From contig NZ_FNSR01000001.1 of assembly GCF_900104845.1 (NCBI RefSeq), positions 2,232,001 through 2,296,000 of the forward strand: a stretch of 64,000 nucleotides of DNA, read 5' to 3'. The position numbers and the translations under genes are program-made. This document shows positions 19,449 to 30,697 of this stretch, in pieces (position 1 is the stretch's first letter; every line of letters begins with the position of its first letter). The notes below the pieces were generated by a model that saw only the letters and a program-made list of their open reading frames with translations, had not been told where the DNA came from and did not search any database. Origin of the DNA: Paraburkholderia caballeronis (GTDB taxonomy: Bacteria; Pseudomonadota; Gammaproteobacteria; Burkholderiales; Burkholderiaceae).

Positions 19449-19496
19449 GCATGCGCGTCTGCATGCGCGTCTGCATGTGCGTCTGCATGTGCGTCT
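19449..19496. repeat. Four tandem copies of a 12-bp unit
   Basis: Two copies of GCATGCGCGTCT are followed by two copies of GCATGTGCGTCT, with no gaps, 50-97 bp before the surE start. The copies differ only at the sixth base. The array lies in the 203-bp spacer between the divergent surE operon and the quinone oxidoreductase gene. A 12-bp unit would preserve reading frame, but no gene here uses it. Confidence 0.95.
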
Positions 19497-19510
19497 GCTA
19501 CCCATCGTTT

Positions 19511-19524
19511 CGAACGATCGTTCG
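19511..19524. promoter_or_regulatory. Perfect 14-bp palindrome, candidate operator
   Basis: CGAACGATCGTTCG is fully self-complementary, 79 bp before the quinone oxidoreductase start and 112 bp before surE. Its form resembles operators of TetR-family repressors. No TetR gene is nearby, so the regulator, if any, is encoded elsewhere. Confidence 0.45.
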
Positions 19525-19602
19525 CACGCCCGGCGGATTGCCGTACACTGTCGTGCGAATTCCGGCCGCCGGACCAACCACAAGCCCACTGAAGGAGACA
19601 CG

Positions 19603-20574
19603 ATGCGCGCGATCCGCTGCAACCAGTACGGCCCTCCCGACACGCTGACGCTCGAAGACCTGCCCGAGCTCCAGCCGCCCCCGGGCAAAGTCGTGATCGA
19701 CGTGAAGGCCGCGAGCGTGAATTTCCCCGACGTGCTGATCATCGAGAACAGGTACCAGGTGAAGCCGCCGCTGCCGTTCACGCCGGGCGCCGAAGCCGCG
19801 GGCATCGTGCGCGCGGTGGGCGAAGGCGTGACGCTCAGGCCCGGCACGCGCGTCGTCGCGTATGTCGGACAGGGCGGCTTCGCGGAACAGGCGATCGCGG
19901 ACGCGTCGGCGTGCGTGGTGCTGCCGGACAGGGCCGACTTCGCGACGGCCGCCGCCTTCACGCTGGCCTATGGGACGTCGCATCACGCGGTCGTCGATCG
20001 CGGCGCACTGCGCGCCGGCGAGACGATGCTCGTGCTCGGCGCGGCGGGCGGCGTCGGCCTCGCGGCGGTCGAGATCGGCAAGGTGCTCGGCGCGCGCGTG
20101 ATCGCGGCGGCGTCGAGCGACGACAAGCTCGACGTGTGCCGCCGCCACGGCGCGGACGCGACGATCAATTACGCGACCGAAGACCTGCGCGAGCGCGTGA
20201 AGGCGCTGACCGACGGCAAGGGACCGGACGTGATCTACGATCCGGTCGGCGGCGTGTATGCGGAGCCCGCGTTTCGCAGCATCGGCTGGCGCGGGCGCTA
20301 TCTGGTCGTCGGTTTCGCGAACGGCGAGATCCCGAAGCTGCCGCTGAACCTCGCGCTGCTGAAGGGCGCGAGCATCGTCGGCGTGTTCTGGGGCGACTTC
20401 GCGCGGCGCGAACCGGAGCGCAACGCGGCCGCGTTCGCGCAGATGCTCGGCTGGATCGACGAAGGCAAGCTGAAGCCGTATGTGTCGAAGCGGTATGCGC
20501 TCGCGGATACGCCGCAGGCGCTCGCGGACATGGCCGCGCGGCAGGTGACCGGGAAGATCGTGATCGAGCCGTAA
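19603..20574 (+). CDS. Zinc-free medium-chain NADPH:quinone oxidoreductase family protein
   Basis: A 323-residue MDR-superfamily reductase. It has the quinone reductase N-terminus [19 protein letters not shown], the [32 protein letters not shown] substrate domain (split here only for description) and a Rossmann site [17 protein letters not shown]. The cysteine ligands for structural zinc seen in alcohol dehydrogenases are absent. Such enzymes reduce quinones or enoyl-thioester and enone compounds with NADPH. A strong ribosome site, GAAGGAGACACG, precedes the ATG at 19603. The gene is divergent from surE and converges on a CoA-transferase gene. Confidence 0.88.
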   Translation: MRAIRCNQYGPPDTLTLEDLPELQPPPGKVVIDVKAASVNFPDVLIIENRYQVKPPLPFTPGAEAAGIVRAVGEGVTLRPGTRVVAYVGQGGFAEQAIADASACVVLPDRADFATAAAFTLAYGTSHHAVVDRGALRAGETMLVLGAAGGVGLAAVEIGKVLGARVIAAASSDDKLDVCRRHGADATINYATEDLRERVKALTDGKGPDVIYDPVGGVYAEPAFRSIGWRGRYLVVGFANGEIPKLPLNLALLKGASIVGVFWGDFARREPERNAAAFAQMLGWIDEGKLKPYVSKRYALADTPQALADMAARQVTGKIVIEP

Positions 20575-20583
20575 GCGGAACGC

Positions 20584-20611
20584 GCGGCGCATCGGGGGAG
20601 CGATGCGCCGC
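20584..20611. terminator. Hairpin between convergent genes, probable terminator
   Basis: Perfect 11-bp arms (20584-20594 and 20601-20611) enclose the loop GGGGAG, between the end of the quinone oxidoreductase gene and the end of the CoA-transferase gene. There is no T run, so function as an intrinsic terminator is uncertain. Confidence 0.45.
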
Positions 20612-20640
20612 CGACGGTTATCGCCGGGCGCGGCTGGGTA

Positions 20641-21897
20641 TCAGATCACCTGTTGCGCCCGCAACCGCGCAATATACTCGACGTCATAACCGAGCGACCG
20701 CAGCACTTCGTCGGTATGCTCGCCCAGTTCCGGACCGAGCCAGCGCGTTCCGCCCGGCGTTTCGGAAAACTTCGGCGTGACCGCCGGCAACGCGACGTCG
20801 ACCTCGCCGCGCCAGCGGAACTGCTGGATCATCTGGCGCGCGACGTACTGCGGGTCCGTGAACATGTCCGCGACGCTGTAGATGCGTCCGGCCGGCACGT
20901 CGGCCGCGTTCAGCACCGCGAGCGCATCGTCGATCGAGCGTTCCGCGAGCCACGCGGCGATCGCGCCGTCGATCTCCTGCGTGCGAGGCACGCGGCCGTC
21001 GTTGTGCGCAAGATCGGGATCGTTCGCGAGATCGTCGCGGCCGATCGCAATCATCAGCCGCCTGAAGATCGGATCGCTGTTGCCGCCGATCACGATGCTG
21101 CCGTCGCGGCACGGATAGGTGTTCGACGGCACGATGCCCGGCAGCGACGCGCCGGTGCGCTCGCGCACCATCCCGTAGACGCCGTACTCGGGCACCACGC
21201 TTTCCATCATGTTGAACACGGCCTCGTACAGCGCGACGTCCACCACCTGGCCGCTGCCGCCGTTCACGTTACGGTGATGCAGCGCCATCAGCGCGCCGAT
21301 CACGCCGTGCAACGCCGCAATCGAATCGCCGATCGAGATGCCGATGCGCGGCGGCGGCTGGTCCGGATAACCGGTGATGTGGCGCAGCCCGCCCATCGAC
21401 TCCGCGATCGCGCCGAAACCCGGCCGGTCGCGATAAGGCCCGGTCTGCCCGTAGCCGGACAGGCGCACCATCACGAGCCCCGGGTTCTCCTTCGCGAGCA
21501 CGTCGTAGCCGAGGCCGAGCTTGTCGAGCAGGCCGGGCCGGAAGTTCTCGATCACGACGTCGGCTTCCTTCGCGAGCCGCCGCACGATCTCCTTGCCTTC
21601 GTCGGCCTTCAGGTTCACGGTGACCGACTTCTTGTTGCGCGCCTGCACCGCCCACCACAGCGACGTGCCGCCCGCTTCCGGCCACAGCTTGCGCCACTTG
21701 CGCAGCGGGTCGCCGCCCTTCGGGTCTTCGATCTTGATGACGTCCGCGCCGAACTCGCCGAACAGGCGCGCGGCGAACGGGCCGGCGATCAGCGTGCCGA
21801 GTTCGAGCACCTTCACGCCGGCGAGCGGGCCGCTCGCGCGTGCGGCTGCGCCGCCCGCTTCGGCGGACGCGGACTCGGGGGATGGGGCTGCGCTCAT
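20641..21897 (-). CDS. CaiB/BaiF family (class III) CoA-transferase
   Basis: A 418-residue family III CoA-transferase that moves CoA between carboxylic acids through an aspartyl anhydride. The N-terminal LAGVKVLELGTLIAGPFAARLFGEFGADVIKIEDPKGGDPLR block is diagnostic (given here as the family signature), with ENFRPGLLDKLGLGYD and SGYGQTGPYRDRPGFG following. C-terminal features include IDDALAVLNAADVPAGRIYSVADMF. Substrates may be formyl-, succinyl- or other acyl-CoAs; no neighbouring decarboxylase or dehydrogenase points to one. The ATG at 21897 follows AAGGAGACTTC. A short spacer separates it from recR, upstream on the same strand. Confidence 0.9.
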   Translation of the reverse strand: MSAAPSPESASAEAGGAAARASGPLAGVKVLELGTLIAGPFAARLFGEFGADVIKIEDPKGGDPLRKWRKLWPEAGGTSLWWAVQARNKKSVTVNLKADEGKEIVRRLAKEADVVIENFRPGLLDKLGLGYDVLAKENPGLVMVRLSGYGQTGPYRDRPGFGAIAESMGGLRHITGYPDQPPPRIGISIGDSIAALHGVIGALMALHHRNVNGGSGQVVDVALYEAVFNMMESVVPEYGVYGMVRERTGASLPGIVPSNTYPCRDGSIVIGGNSDPIFRRLMIAIGRDDLANDPDLAHNDGRVPRTQEIDGAIAAWLAERSIDDALAVLNAADVPAGRIYSVADMFTDPQYVARQMIQQFRWRGEVDVALPAVTPKFSETPGGTRWLGPELGEHTDEVLRSLGYDVEYIARLRAQQVI

Positions 21898-21982
21898 GAA
21901 GTCTCCTTGCGTTCTTTGCCGATTCCGCCGGTTGGCGCGGCGTGTATCCGGCCGAGCGGTTCAGTCCGGCCAGCAGCAGCGG

Positions 21983-22579
21983 CTACATCGAGCGGCGGTC
22001 GAGCATCGCGCGGGCGATCGTGCCCGCGTCCACGTATTCGAGTTCGCCGCCGACCGGCACGCCGCGCGCGAGCCGCGTGACGGCGAGGCCGCGCGCCTTC
22101 AGCGTCTGGCCCAGGTAATGCGCGGTCGCTTCGCCTTCGTTCGTGAAGTTCGTCGCGAGCACGACCTCCTTCACGATGCCGTCCGACGCGCGCTTCACGA
22201 GCCGGTCGAAATGGATTTCCTTCGGGCCGATGCCGTCGAGCGGGCTCAGGTGTCCCATCAACACGAAATAAAGCCCGCGATACGTCATCGTCTGTTCGAG
22301 CATGATCTGGTCGGCCGGCGTTTCGACGACGCACAGCAGCGTCGGATCGCGCTCGTCGTCGAGGCACGTCTCGCAGATTCGCGCCTCGGTGAACGTATTG
22401 CACTTCTCGCAGTGCCGCAGATGCCCGGTCGCGAACGTCAGCGCGCGGCCGAGCTTTTCCGCGCCTTCGCGGTCGTGCTGCATCAGGTGATAGGCCATGC
22501 GCTGCGCCGACTTCGGCCCGACGCCGGGCAGCGCGCGCAGCGCTTCGACGAGCGCCGCCAGGGCGGAAGGTTGTTTCAT
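21983..22579 (-). CDS. recR: Recombination mediator RecR
   Basis: A 198-residue RecFOR-pathway protein that helps load RecA on gapped DNA. It has an N-terminal helix-hairpin-helix ([19 protein letters not shown]), a zinc finger with C57, C60, C69 and C72, a Toprim domain ([14 protein letters not shown] ... [19 protein letters not shown]) and a C-terminal Walker-B-like segment. The length is standard. It is the third gene of dnaX-ebfC-recR, although a 221-bp spacer without an evident gene separates it from ebfC. Confidence 0.97.
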   Translation of the reverse strand: MKQPSALAALVEALRALPGVGPKSAQRMAYHLMQHDREGAEKLGRALTFATGHLRHCEKCNTFTEARICETCLDDERDPTLLCVVETPADQIMLEQTMTYRGLYFVLMGHLSPLDGIGPKEIHFDRLVKRASDGIVKEVVLATNFTNEGEATAHYLGQTLKARGLAVTRLARGVPVGGELEYVDAGTIARAMLDRRSM

Positions 22580-22800
22580 GCTGAATCGGCGAGACGGATC
22601 GGTGGGTTCGGGTGTCGAGGGTGACGGTGCGGCGGACGGCTGGCCGGCCCCCGGGTCACAACAGCATCATGCAGGCAGTGGCGCTGCGCATGCCGAAGCG
22701 ACGCGATACGCGATATGTCGATGCGGACGCGACGGCTCAGTGGCCCCCAAGCGCCCCCGGCCATGTCGCGCCGGCTCCAGCCAGCGCCCGCGCGCAACGC

Positions 22801-23127
22801 TCAGAACGGCAGCTTGAAGCCCGGCGGCATCGGCAGGCCGGCGGTCATGCTGCCCATCTTTTCCTGCGACGTCGCTTCGGCCTTGCGCACCGCGTCGTTG
22901 AACGCCGCGGCGACGAGGTCTTCGAGCATGTCCTTGTCGTCCGCGAGCAGGCTCGGATCGATCGACACGCGGCGCACGTCGTTGCGGCAGGTCATCGTCA
23001 CCTTCACAAGACCCGCGCCGGCCTGGCCCTCGACCTCGATCTGCGCGAGCTGCTCCTGCATCTTCTTCATGTTTTCCTGCATCTGCTGGGCCTGCTTCAT
23101 CAGCCCGGCGAGTTGGCCTTTCATCAT
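22801..23127 (-). CDS. ebfC: YbaB/EbfC family nucleoid-associated protein
   Basis: A 108-residue small DNA-binding protein. The N-terminal helix is Met/Gln/Lys-rich ([20 protein letters not shown]), followed by the conserved [24 protein letters not shown] strand region (listed as a family hallmark). The dimer is thought to clamp DNA and influence nucleoid structure or recombination. It is usually found between dnaX and recR, as here. The start at 23127 has an AGGAG site 8 bases upstream; longer starts lack support. Confidence 0.95.
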   Translation of the reverse strand: MMKGQLAGLMKQAQQMQENMKKMQEQLAQIEVEGQAGAGLVKVTMTCRNDVRRVSIDPSLLADDKDMLEDLVAAAFNDAVRKAEATSQEKMGSMTAGLPMPPGFKLPF

Positions 23128-23197
23128 CTTCGCTGCTCCTTCTGAATCGTGAAAACGGGAATCCGGCGCGTCCGCAGCGGGCGGACGCACCCGTCAA

Positions 23198-25840
<2,643 letters not shown>

Positions 25841-25995
25841 CCGGAAATTGTATCAGCAACGCCCGCGCGCACCGATGAATCGCCGGGCCACCGAAACGCC
25901 GACCAGACACGGGATTCGCGCATGCGCGATCGCTTCGCGGCCGCACATTGCCGGGTGCTGATGCGATGTCCAACTGGATCGAATGTTCCGCGAGA

Positions 25996-26029
25996 AAAGG
26001 CGAATGCCAAAGAAAGGCGAATGCCAAAG
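25996..26029. repeat. Tandem duplication of a 17-bp unit
   Basis: AAAGGCGAATGCCAAAG occurs twice in immediate succession (25996-26012 and 26013-26029), in the spacer between the 3' end of ffs and the dnaX start. A third partial copy begins at once after (CGGAAAAG). No gene was seen in this spacer. Confidence 0.9.
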
Positions 26030-26043
26030 CGGAAAAGAGGAAG

Positions 26044-26143
26044 GTGACGAGCCCGACCCTCGGCACTGGTGGAAAACGGCTGTGGCTGCTTCGTTCCCGA
26101 CCTGACCAGGTTGACCGCCCCTCCATGCGAGGAGGCCCGTCAC
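26044..26143 (-). ncRNA. ffs: 4.5S signal recognition particle RNA
   Basis: About 100 nt on the minus strand with the universal SRP domain IV: GGTCAGGTCGGGAACGAAGC and the AGCAGCCACAGC strand that form the Ffh-binding loop. The ends pair (GTGACGGGCC with GGCTCGTCAC-type complement), closing a long hairpin typical of bacterial 4.5S RNA. It lies upstream of dnaX on the same strand, a common place for ffs in this group. An extended -10-like TGTTAGAAT sits just before the 5' end. RNA ends are estimated from base pairing. Confidence 0.95.
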
Positions 26144-26572
26144 GTCGCATTCTAACATCGGTCGCGCTGCAATGCGACAGGCGGCCCGAGAAAAGTCGCC
26201 GGCCCCCTTGCAGCCGCATTGGACAACGCTATATAGGAAGCGTGACTTTGCCGTCGAAAACGCGTCGGCGACGTGCAGCGAACACGCGCGAAACCGGCGC
26301 ACGGAACGTTATGTGCACGGTTCTGTACGCGAGGTAACCCTGCTACCGACATGCGTACTATCACCGTCGGCAGCGCATAGTGATTTAGGCTAAACTGGCG
26401 TCAAAATTTCATCGGGACGGAACGGCGGCATGCCAAAACGCCCCGATGAGGCGGCGGGAAACACCCGCCCCGCGGACGGAACAAGACCCGCCCACCCCCG
26501 GATAATTTTTTGGTTTTGGTGTATCGTGGCGGGCAATTCAGTCAGCCTCGATTCGGAAGAGGTATTCATACA
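26144..26572. other. 429-bp spacer between ffs and trxA
   Basis: No gene seen. On the minus strand TGTTAGAAT just upstream of ffs is a plausible extended -10. On the plus strand TAAACT at 26391-26396 and a T-rich patch near 26505-26520 are weak candidates for trxA promoter elements; I could not pair either with a good -35. Confidence 0.5.
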
Positions 26573-26899
26573 ATGAGCGAACAAATCAAGCATATCAGCG
26601 ACGCATCGTTCGAACAGGACGTCGTGAAATCCGACAAGCCGGTGTTGCTGGACTTCTGGGCCGAATGGTGCGGCCCGTGCAAGATGATCGCGCCGATCCT
26701 CGACGAAGTCGCGAAGGATTATGGCGATCGCCTGCAAATCGCGAAGATCAACGTGGACGAGCATCAATCGACGCCGGTGAAGTTCGGCGTGCGCGGCATC
26801 CCGACGCTGATCCTCTTCAAAAACGGCGCAGTCGCCGCGCAGAAGGTCGGCGCACTGTCGAAGTCGCAGCTGACCGCTTTCCTGGACAGCCACCTGTAA
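26573..26899 (+). CDS. trxA: Thioredoxin TrxA
   Basis: A 108-residue cytoplasmic thioredoxin with the active site WCGPC (C33, C36), buried D27-equivalent in LLDFWAEWC, and the cis-Pro loop [10 protein letters not shown]. It reduces disulfides in ribonucleotide reductase, peroxiredoxins and other partners. The start at 26573 ([10 protein letters not shown]) has AAGAGG a little upstream. It precedes rho in the same direction, as in many proteobacteria. Confidence 0.97.
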   Translation: MSEQIKHISDASFEQDVVKSDKPVLLDFWAEWCGPCKMIAPILDEVAKDYGDRLQIAKINVDEHQSTPVKFGVRGIPTLILFKNGAVAAQKVGALSKSQLTAFLDSHL

Positions 26900-26940
26900 C
26901 TGGCCGCAGGGCCTGCGCGCCCGCTGTGCGCAGGCTCGCA

Positions 26941-27005
26941 GTCCGTGTTGTCCATCGGCAACACGGACATTGAAAACATGCTGGAAGGCCGCACTGGCGG
27001 CTTTT
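26941..27005 (+). terminator. Two hairpins after trxA; second looks like an intrinsic terminator
   Basis: The first is a perfect 10-bp inverted repeat (26941-26950 with 26959-26968, 8-base loop) with no T tract. The second has a GCCGC/GCGGC stem (26988-27001, loop ACTG) followed by TTTT. Together they probably end the trxA transcript ahead of the rho leader. Confidence 0.6.
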
Positions 27006-27016
27006 CGCATGTGCTA

Positions 27017-27025
27017 TGCTAGAAT
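27017..27025 (+). promoter_or_regulatory. Candidate extended -10 for rho
   Basis: TATGCTAGAAT about 105 bp before the rho start contains TGCTAGAAT, an extended -10 (TGnTAGAAT). No good -35 is visible, which is usual for extended -10 promoters. The roughly 100-base leader that follows would allow the autogenous attenuation known for rho in other bacteria. Confidence 0.4.
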
Positions 27026-27129
27026 TCATAAAGCGCTGGACAGGCGCATAAAAGTCTTTCGAGCGGTTCCGCTCACTTCTTTCCTCCCAGACTCCATTTC
27101 GTCGCACTCCTCCCCGGCGGGTTCTCCGT

Positions 27130-28392
27130 ATGCATTTATCCGAGCTTAAGTCTCTGCACGTGTCCGAATTGATCGAGATGGCGAATGGCCTCGAGATCGA
27201 AAGTGCGAACCGCCTGCGCAAGCAGGAGTTGATGTTCGCGATTCTCAAGAGGCGCGCCAAGACGGGCGAAACGATCTTCGGTGACGGCACGCTCGAAGTG
27301 CTGCCGGACGGGTTCGGCTTTTTGCGCTCGCCGGAAACCTCGTACCTCGCGAGCACGGACGACATCTACATCAGCCCGTCGCAGATCCGCCGCTTCAACC
27401 TGCATACCGGCGACACGATCGAAGGCGAAGTGCGCACGCCGAAGGACGGCGAACGCTACTTCGCGCTGGTGAAGGTCGACAAGGTCAACGGCCAGCCGCC
27501 GGAGGCGTCGAAGCACAAGATCATGTTCGAGAACCTCACGCCGCTGCACCCGAACAAGGTGCTGCTGCTGGAGCGCGAGATGCGCGGCGAGGAGAACGTG
27601 ACGGGCCGCATCATCGACATGATCGCGCCGATCGGCAAGGGCCAGCGCGGCCTGCTGGTCGCGTCGCCGAAGTCCGGCAAGACCGTGATGCTTCAGCACA
27701 TCGCGCACGCGATCAAGCAGAACCATCCGGACGTCGTGCTGTTCGTGCTGCTGATCGACGAGCGGCCGGAAGAAGTGACGGAAATGCAGCGTTCGGTCGC
27801 CGGCGAAGTAATCGCGTCGACGTTCGACGAACCGGCCGCGCGTCACGTGCAGGTCGCCGAAATGGTGATCGAGAAGGCGAAGCGCCTCGTCGAAATGAAG
27901 CACGACGTCGTGATCCTGCTCGACTCGATCACGCGTCTCGCGCGCGCATACAACACGGTCGTGCCGGCGTCGGGCAAGGTGCTCACGGGCGGTGTCGACG
28001 CGAACGCGCTGCAGCGTCCGAAGCGTTTCTTCGGCGCGGCGCGCAACATCGAGGAAGGCGGCTCGCTGACGATCATCGGCACCGCGCTGATCGAAACCGG
28101 CAGCCGCATGGACGACGTGATCTACGAAGAGTTCAAGGGCACCGGCAACATGGAAGTGCACCTCGAACGCCGCCTCGCGGAAAAGCGCGTGTATCCGTCG
28201 ATCAACCTGAACAAGTCGGGCACGCGTCGCGAAGAACTGCTGATCAAGCCGGACATCCTGCAGAAGATCTGGGTGCTGCGCAAGTTCATCCACGACATGG
28301 ACGAAGTCGAATCGATGGAATTCCTGCTCGACAAGATCCGCCAGACGAAGAGCAATTCCGAGTTCTTCGAGATGATGCGCCGCGGCGGCTAA
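27130..28392 (+). CDS. rho: Transcription termination factor Rho
   Basis: A 420-residue hexameric RNA helicase. The N-terminal helix bundle ([20 protein letters not shown]) is followed by an RNA-binding cold-shock-like domain with RNP1 DGFGFLR (60-66), the P-loop SPKSGKT (179-185), the Q-loop and R-loop region, and the Walker [14 protein letters not shown]. Length is standard, with no insertion. It sits between trxA and a terminator. Confidence 0.98.
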   Translation: MHLSELKSLHVSELIEMANGLEIESANRLRKQELMFAILKRRAKTGETIFGDGTLEVLPDGFGFLRSPETSYLASTDDIYISPSQIRRFNLHTGDTIEGEVRTPKDGERYFALVKVDKVNGQPPEASKHKIMFENLTPLHPNKVLLLEREMRGEENVTGRIIDMIAPIGKGQRGLLVASPKSGKTVMLQHIAHAIKQNHPDVVLFVLLIDERPEEVTEMQRSVAGEVIASTFDEPAARHVQVAEMVIEKAKRLVEMKHDVVILLDSITRLARAYNTVVPASGKVLTGGVDANALQRPKRFFGAARNIEEGGSLTIIGTALIETGSRMDDVIYEEFKGTGNMEVHLERRLAEKRVYPSINLNKSGTRREELLIKPDILQKIWVLRKFIHDMDEVESMEFLLDKIRQTKSNSEFFEMMRRGG

Positions 28393-28419
28393 GCCCTACC
28401 GCTGCGCCATCCGCACACG

Positions 28420-28448
28420 AAAACGCCACGGCTTGCCGTGGCGTTTTT
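28420..28448 (+). terminator. Rho-independent terminator after rho
   Basis: A 13-bp stem with a TT centre (arms 28420-28432 and 28435-28447) followed by T residues. Its core is the exact reverse complement of the terminator after bamD at 12151-12180. Confidence 0.92.
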
Positions 28449-28522
28449 CATTTCGGCCGCAGCCACCAGCAAACCTCTTCGCCGCCGCCGCCCAAACCTG
28501 TACGTGTACGTCCACGTTTCGC

Positions 28523-28528
28523 TATAAT
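28523..28528 (+). promoter_or_regulatory. -10 box for the merR-MFS pair
   Basis: A consensus TATAAT lies 52 bp before the GTG start of the MerR gene. The preceding bases (TACGTGTACGTCCACG) contain ACGT repeats rather than a standard -35, compatible with activator-dependent MerR-type control. Confidence 0.5.
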
Positions 28529-28579
28529 CGCCGCCAGCTTCACGCAGGTTCAACCGCGCACGTCCAACGGAGGCCACCC

Positions 28580-29128
28580 GTGTCGAAGGAAAAGGATTCC
28601 GCCGCGCTGCTCACCGTCCGCGACGCGGCCGTGCGTCTGCAGGTCACGCCGCGCACGCTGAAGTATTACGAAGAACGCGGCCTCGTCACGCCGTCGCGCA
28701 GCGAAGGCCGCTACCGGCTGTACAGGGAAGAGGACATCGAGCGGTTCGCGCGCATCCTGCGGCTGCGTGCGCTCGGGTTCTCGCTGCATGGGATCACCGA
28801 AATGCTGAAGCGGCCGGTCGAGCCGAACGAAAGCGGCAGCAACCGCTATTCGCTCGAATCGTTGCAGCAGATCGGCGCGGCGCTCCGGCAGCAGGTCGAA
28901 ACGCTCGACGCGCGGATCGCGTCGGTGCGCCACGAACTGAAAGAAGCGCAGACGGTGCGCGCCGAACTGATGCACGACCTCGACTATGTGCAGCGTCGCC
29001 TCGCCGGCGAAAACGCGGATACGCTGATCGACGAACGGCTCGCCGCCACGCGCCGCCGCCGCGCGAAGCAGCACTACGCCACACCCTCCGCGCCGCGCGG
29101 CAAGCGCCGCGGCGACGAATCCGCATGA
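28580..29128 (+). CDS. MerR family transcriptional regulator
   Basis: A 182-residue regulator with an N-terminal winged HTH (LTVRDAAVRLQVTPRTLKYYEERGLVTPSR) and the second MerR helix SEGRYRLYREEDIERFARILRLRALGFSL, then a coiled-coil dimerisation helix (about 95-135). No metal-binding cysteine set is present, so it is probably a drug or organic ligand sensor. The Lys/Arg-rich C-terminus is short. The GTG at 28580 follows an excellent ACGGAGG site. Its stop overlaps the next gene's start (ATGA), so it very likely controls the adjacent exporter. Confidence 0.9.
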   Translation: MSKEKDSAALLTVRDAAVRLQVTPRTLKYYEERGLVTPSRSEGRYRLYREEDIERFARILRLRALGFSLHGITEMLKRPVEPNESGSNRYSLESLQQIGAALRQQVETLDARIASVRHELKEAQTVRAELMHDLDYVQRRLAGENADTLIDERLAATRRRRAKQHYATPSAPRGKRRGDESA

Positions 29129-30681
29129 GTCCCGCCGCGCAGCGCGAGCCTCTCTTCAGCGCCGCCCGGCTGCGCGGCGACTTCTACCCGTGGGTGCTCG
29201 CGGTCGCGACCGGCCTCGACTACTTCGACAACGCGATCTTCTCGTTCTTCGCGAGCTACATCGCGGGCGGCATCAACGCGTCGCCGGACGAACTCGTGTG
29301 GTCGTCGAGTACGTATGCGGTCGCTGCGGTGCTCGGCATCCTGCAACAGCAATGGTGGGTCGAGCGCGTCGGCTACCGGCGCTATGTCGGCGGCTGCCTG
29401 CTGTTCTACGCGGCCGGATCGGTCGCCGCGGCGCTGTGCGAAACGTCGGTCGAACTGGCATTCGCGCGCGGCCTGCAAGGCTACTTCATCGGCCCGATGA
29501 TGGGCACCTGCCGCATCCTGATCCAGTTGTCGTTCACGCCGCAGCAGCGTCCCGTCGCGACGCGCGCGTTCCTGATCCTGATCGTGCTGTCGAGCGCGCT
29601 CGCGCCGCTCGCCGGCGGCCTGCTCGTTTCGCACTTCGACTGGCGCATGCTGTTCGCGTGCACCGCGCCGGCCGGCGTGCTGTTCGCGGTGCTGGCGCTG
29701 CTCGCGCTGCCGGAAGCGGGCCACGTCGCACCCGAGGAGCGCGGCGAAGCGCATTTCTGGCCGTATATCCTGTTCGCGTTCGCCCAGGGCGCGTTGCAGA
29801 TCGTGATGCAGCAGGTCCGCTTCGAACTGTTCAGCGCATCGCCCGGACTGATCCTGCTCACCGCCGCCGGCGTGCTGTCGCTCGGGTGGTTCGGCTGGCA
29901 GCAGTGGCATCATCCGAAGCCGCTGATGCGGCTCGCCGCGCTGCGCGACAAGACCTTCCAGGCCGGCCTCGTGCTGTACGTGTTCTATTACTACGAGACG
30001 ACCGCGTTCAGCTATCTGATCTCGCGTTTCCTCGAAGGCGGACTCGGTTATCCGGTCGAGAACGCCGGGCGGCTCGTCGGCGTCACGTCGCTGATCTCCG
30101 CGACCGCCCTCTTCGCGTACTTCCGCTACGCGAAGCTGCTGCCGCGCAAGAAATGGATCATCGTGCCGGGTTTCGCGCTCGCCGCGTTCGCGGCCGCGTG
30201 GATGACGCGGCTCACGCCCGGCGTCGGCCAGTCGTGGCTCATCGCGCCGCTGCTGCTGCGCGGCCTGTTGCTGCTGTTCATCGTGCTGCCGGTCGCGAAC
30301 CTGACGTTCCGCATCTTCGCGATCGACGAATTCACGCACGGCTACCGGCTGAAGAACATCGTCCGCCAGTTGACCTTTTCGTTCGCGACTGCCACTGTGA
30401 TCATCGTCGAGCAGCACCGGCTCGCGCTGCACCAGGCGCGGCTCGCGGAAGCCGCGAATCCGTTCAATCCGGCGTTCCAGAGCACGTTCGCGACGCTCGC
30501 GCGCAGCTTCGAGCAGTTGGGCCGCGGCGCGGGCGAAGCACAAGGTCTCGCGCTCATCGAGATCGACCGGATGATCGCGCAGCAGGCGAGTTTTCTCAGT
30601 TCGCTCGACGGCTTTTATTTCCTGATCGGCGTTGCCGTCTGCGGCGGATTGTTCGCCGCCTGGCAAAAGCAGATCGACTGA
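29125..30681 (+). CDS. MFS drug exporter, DHA2 (EmrB/QacA) family
   Basis: A 518-residue inner-membrane protein with about 14 hydrophobic segments, the layout of DHA2 exporters. TM1 is preceded by GDFYPWVLAVATGLDYFDNAIF, an acidic residue in TM1 (Asp) as in the family, and the QGYFIGPMMGTCRILIQ segment matches TM4. The start codon overlaps the merR stop by 4 bp, indicating co-translation. No membrane fusion or outer membrane partner gene follows. Substrate unknown. Confidence 0.85.
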   Translation: MSPAAQREPLFSAARLRGDFYPWVLAVATGLDYFDNAIFSFFASYIAGGINASPDELVWSSSTYAVAAVLGILQQQWWVERVGYRRYVGGCLLFYAAGSVAAALCETSVELAFARGLQGYFIGPMMGTCRILIQLSFTPQQRPVATRAFLILIVLSSALAPLAGGLLVSHFDWRMLFACTAPAGVLFAVLALLALPEAGHVAPEERGEAHFWPYILFAFAQGALQIVMQQVRFELFSASPGLILLTAAGVLSLGWFGWQQWHHPKPLMRLAALRDKTFQAGLVLYVFYYYETTAFSYLISRFLEGGLGYPVENAGRLVGVTSLISATALFAYFRYAKLLPRKKWIIVPGFALAAFAAAWMTRLTPGVGQSWLIAPLLLRGLLLLFIVLPVANLTFRIFAIDEFTHGYRLKNIVRQLTFSFATATVIIVEQHRLALHQARLAEAANPFNPAFQSTFATLARSFEQLGRGAGEAQGLALIEIDRMIAQQASFLSSLDGFYFLIGVAVCGGLFAAWQKQID

Positions 30682-30697
30682 CCCGATACCCCAACCG

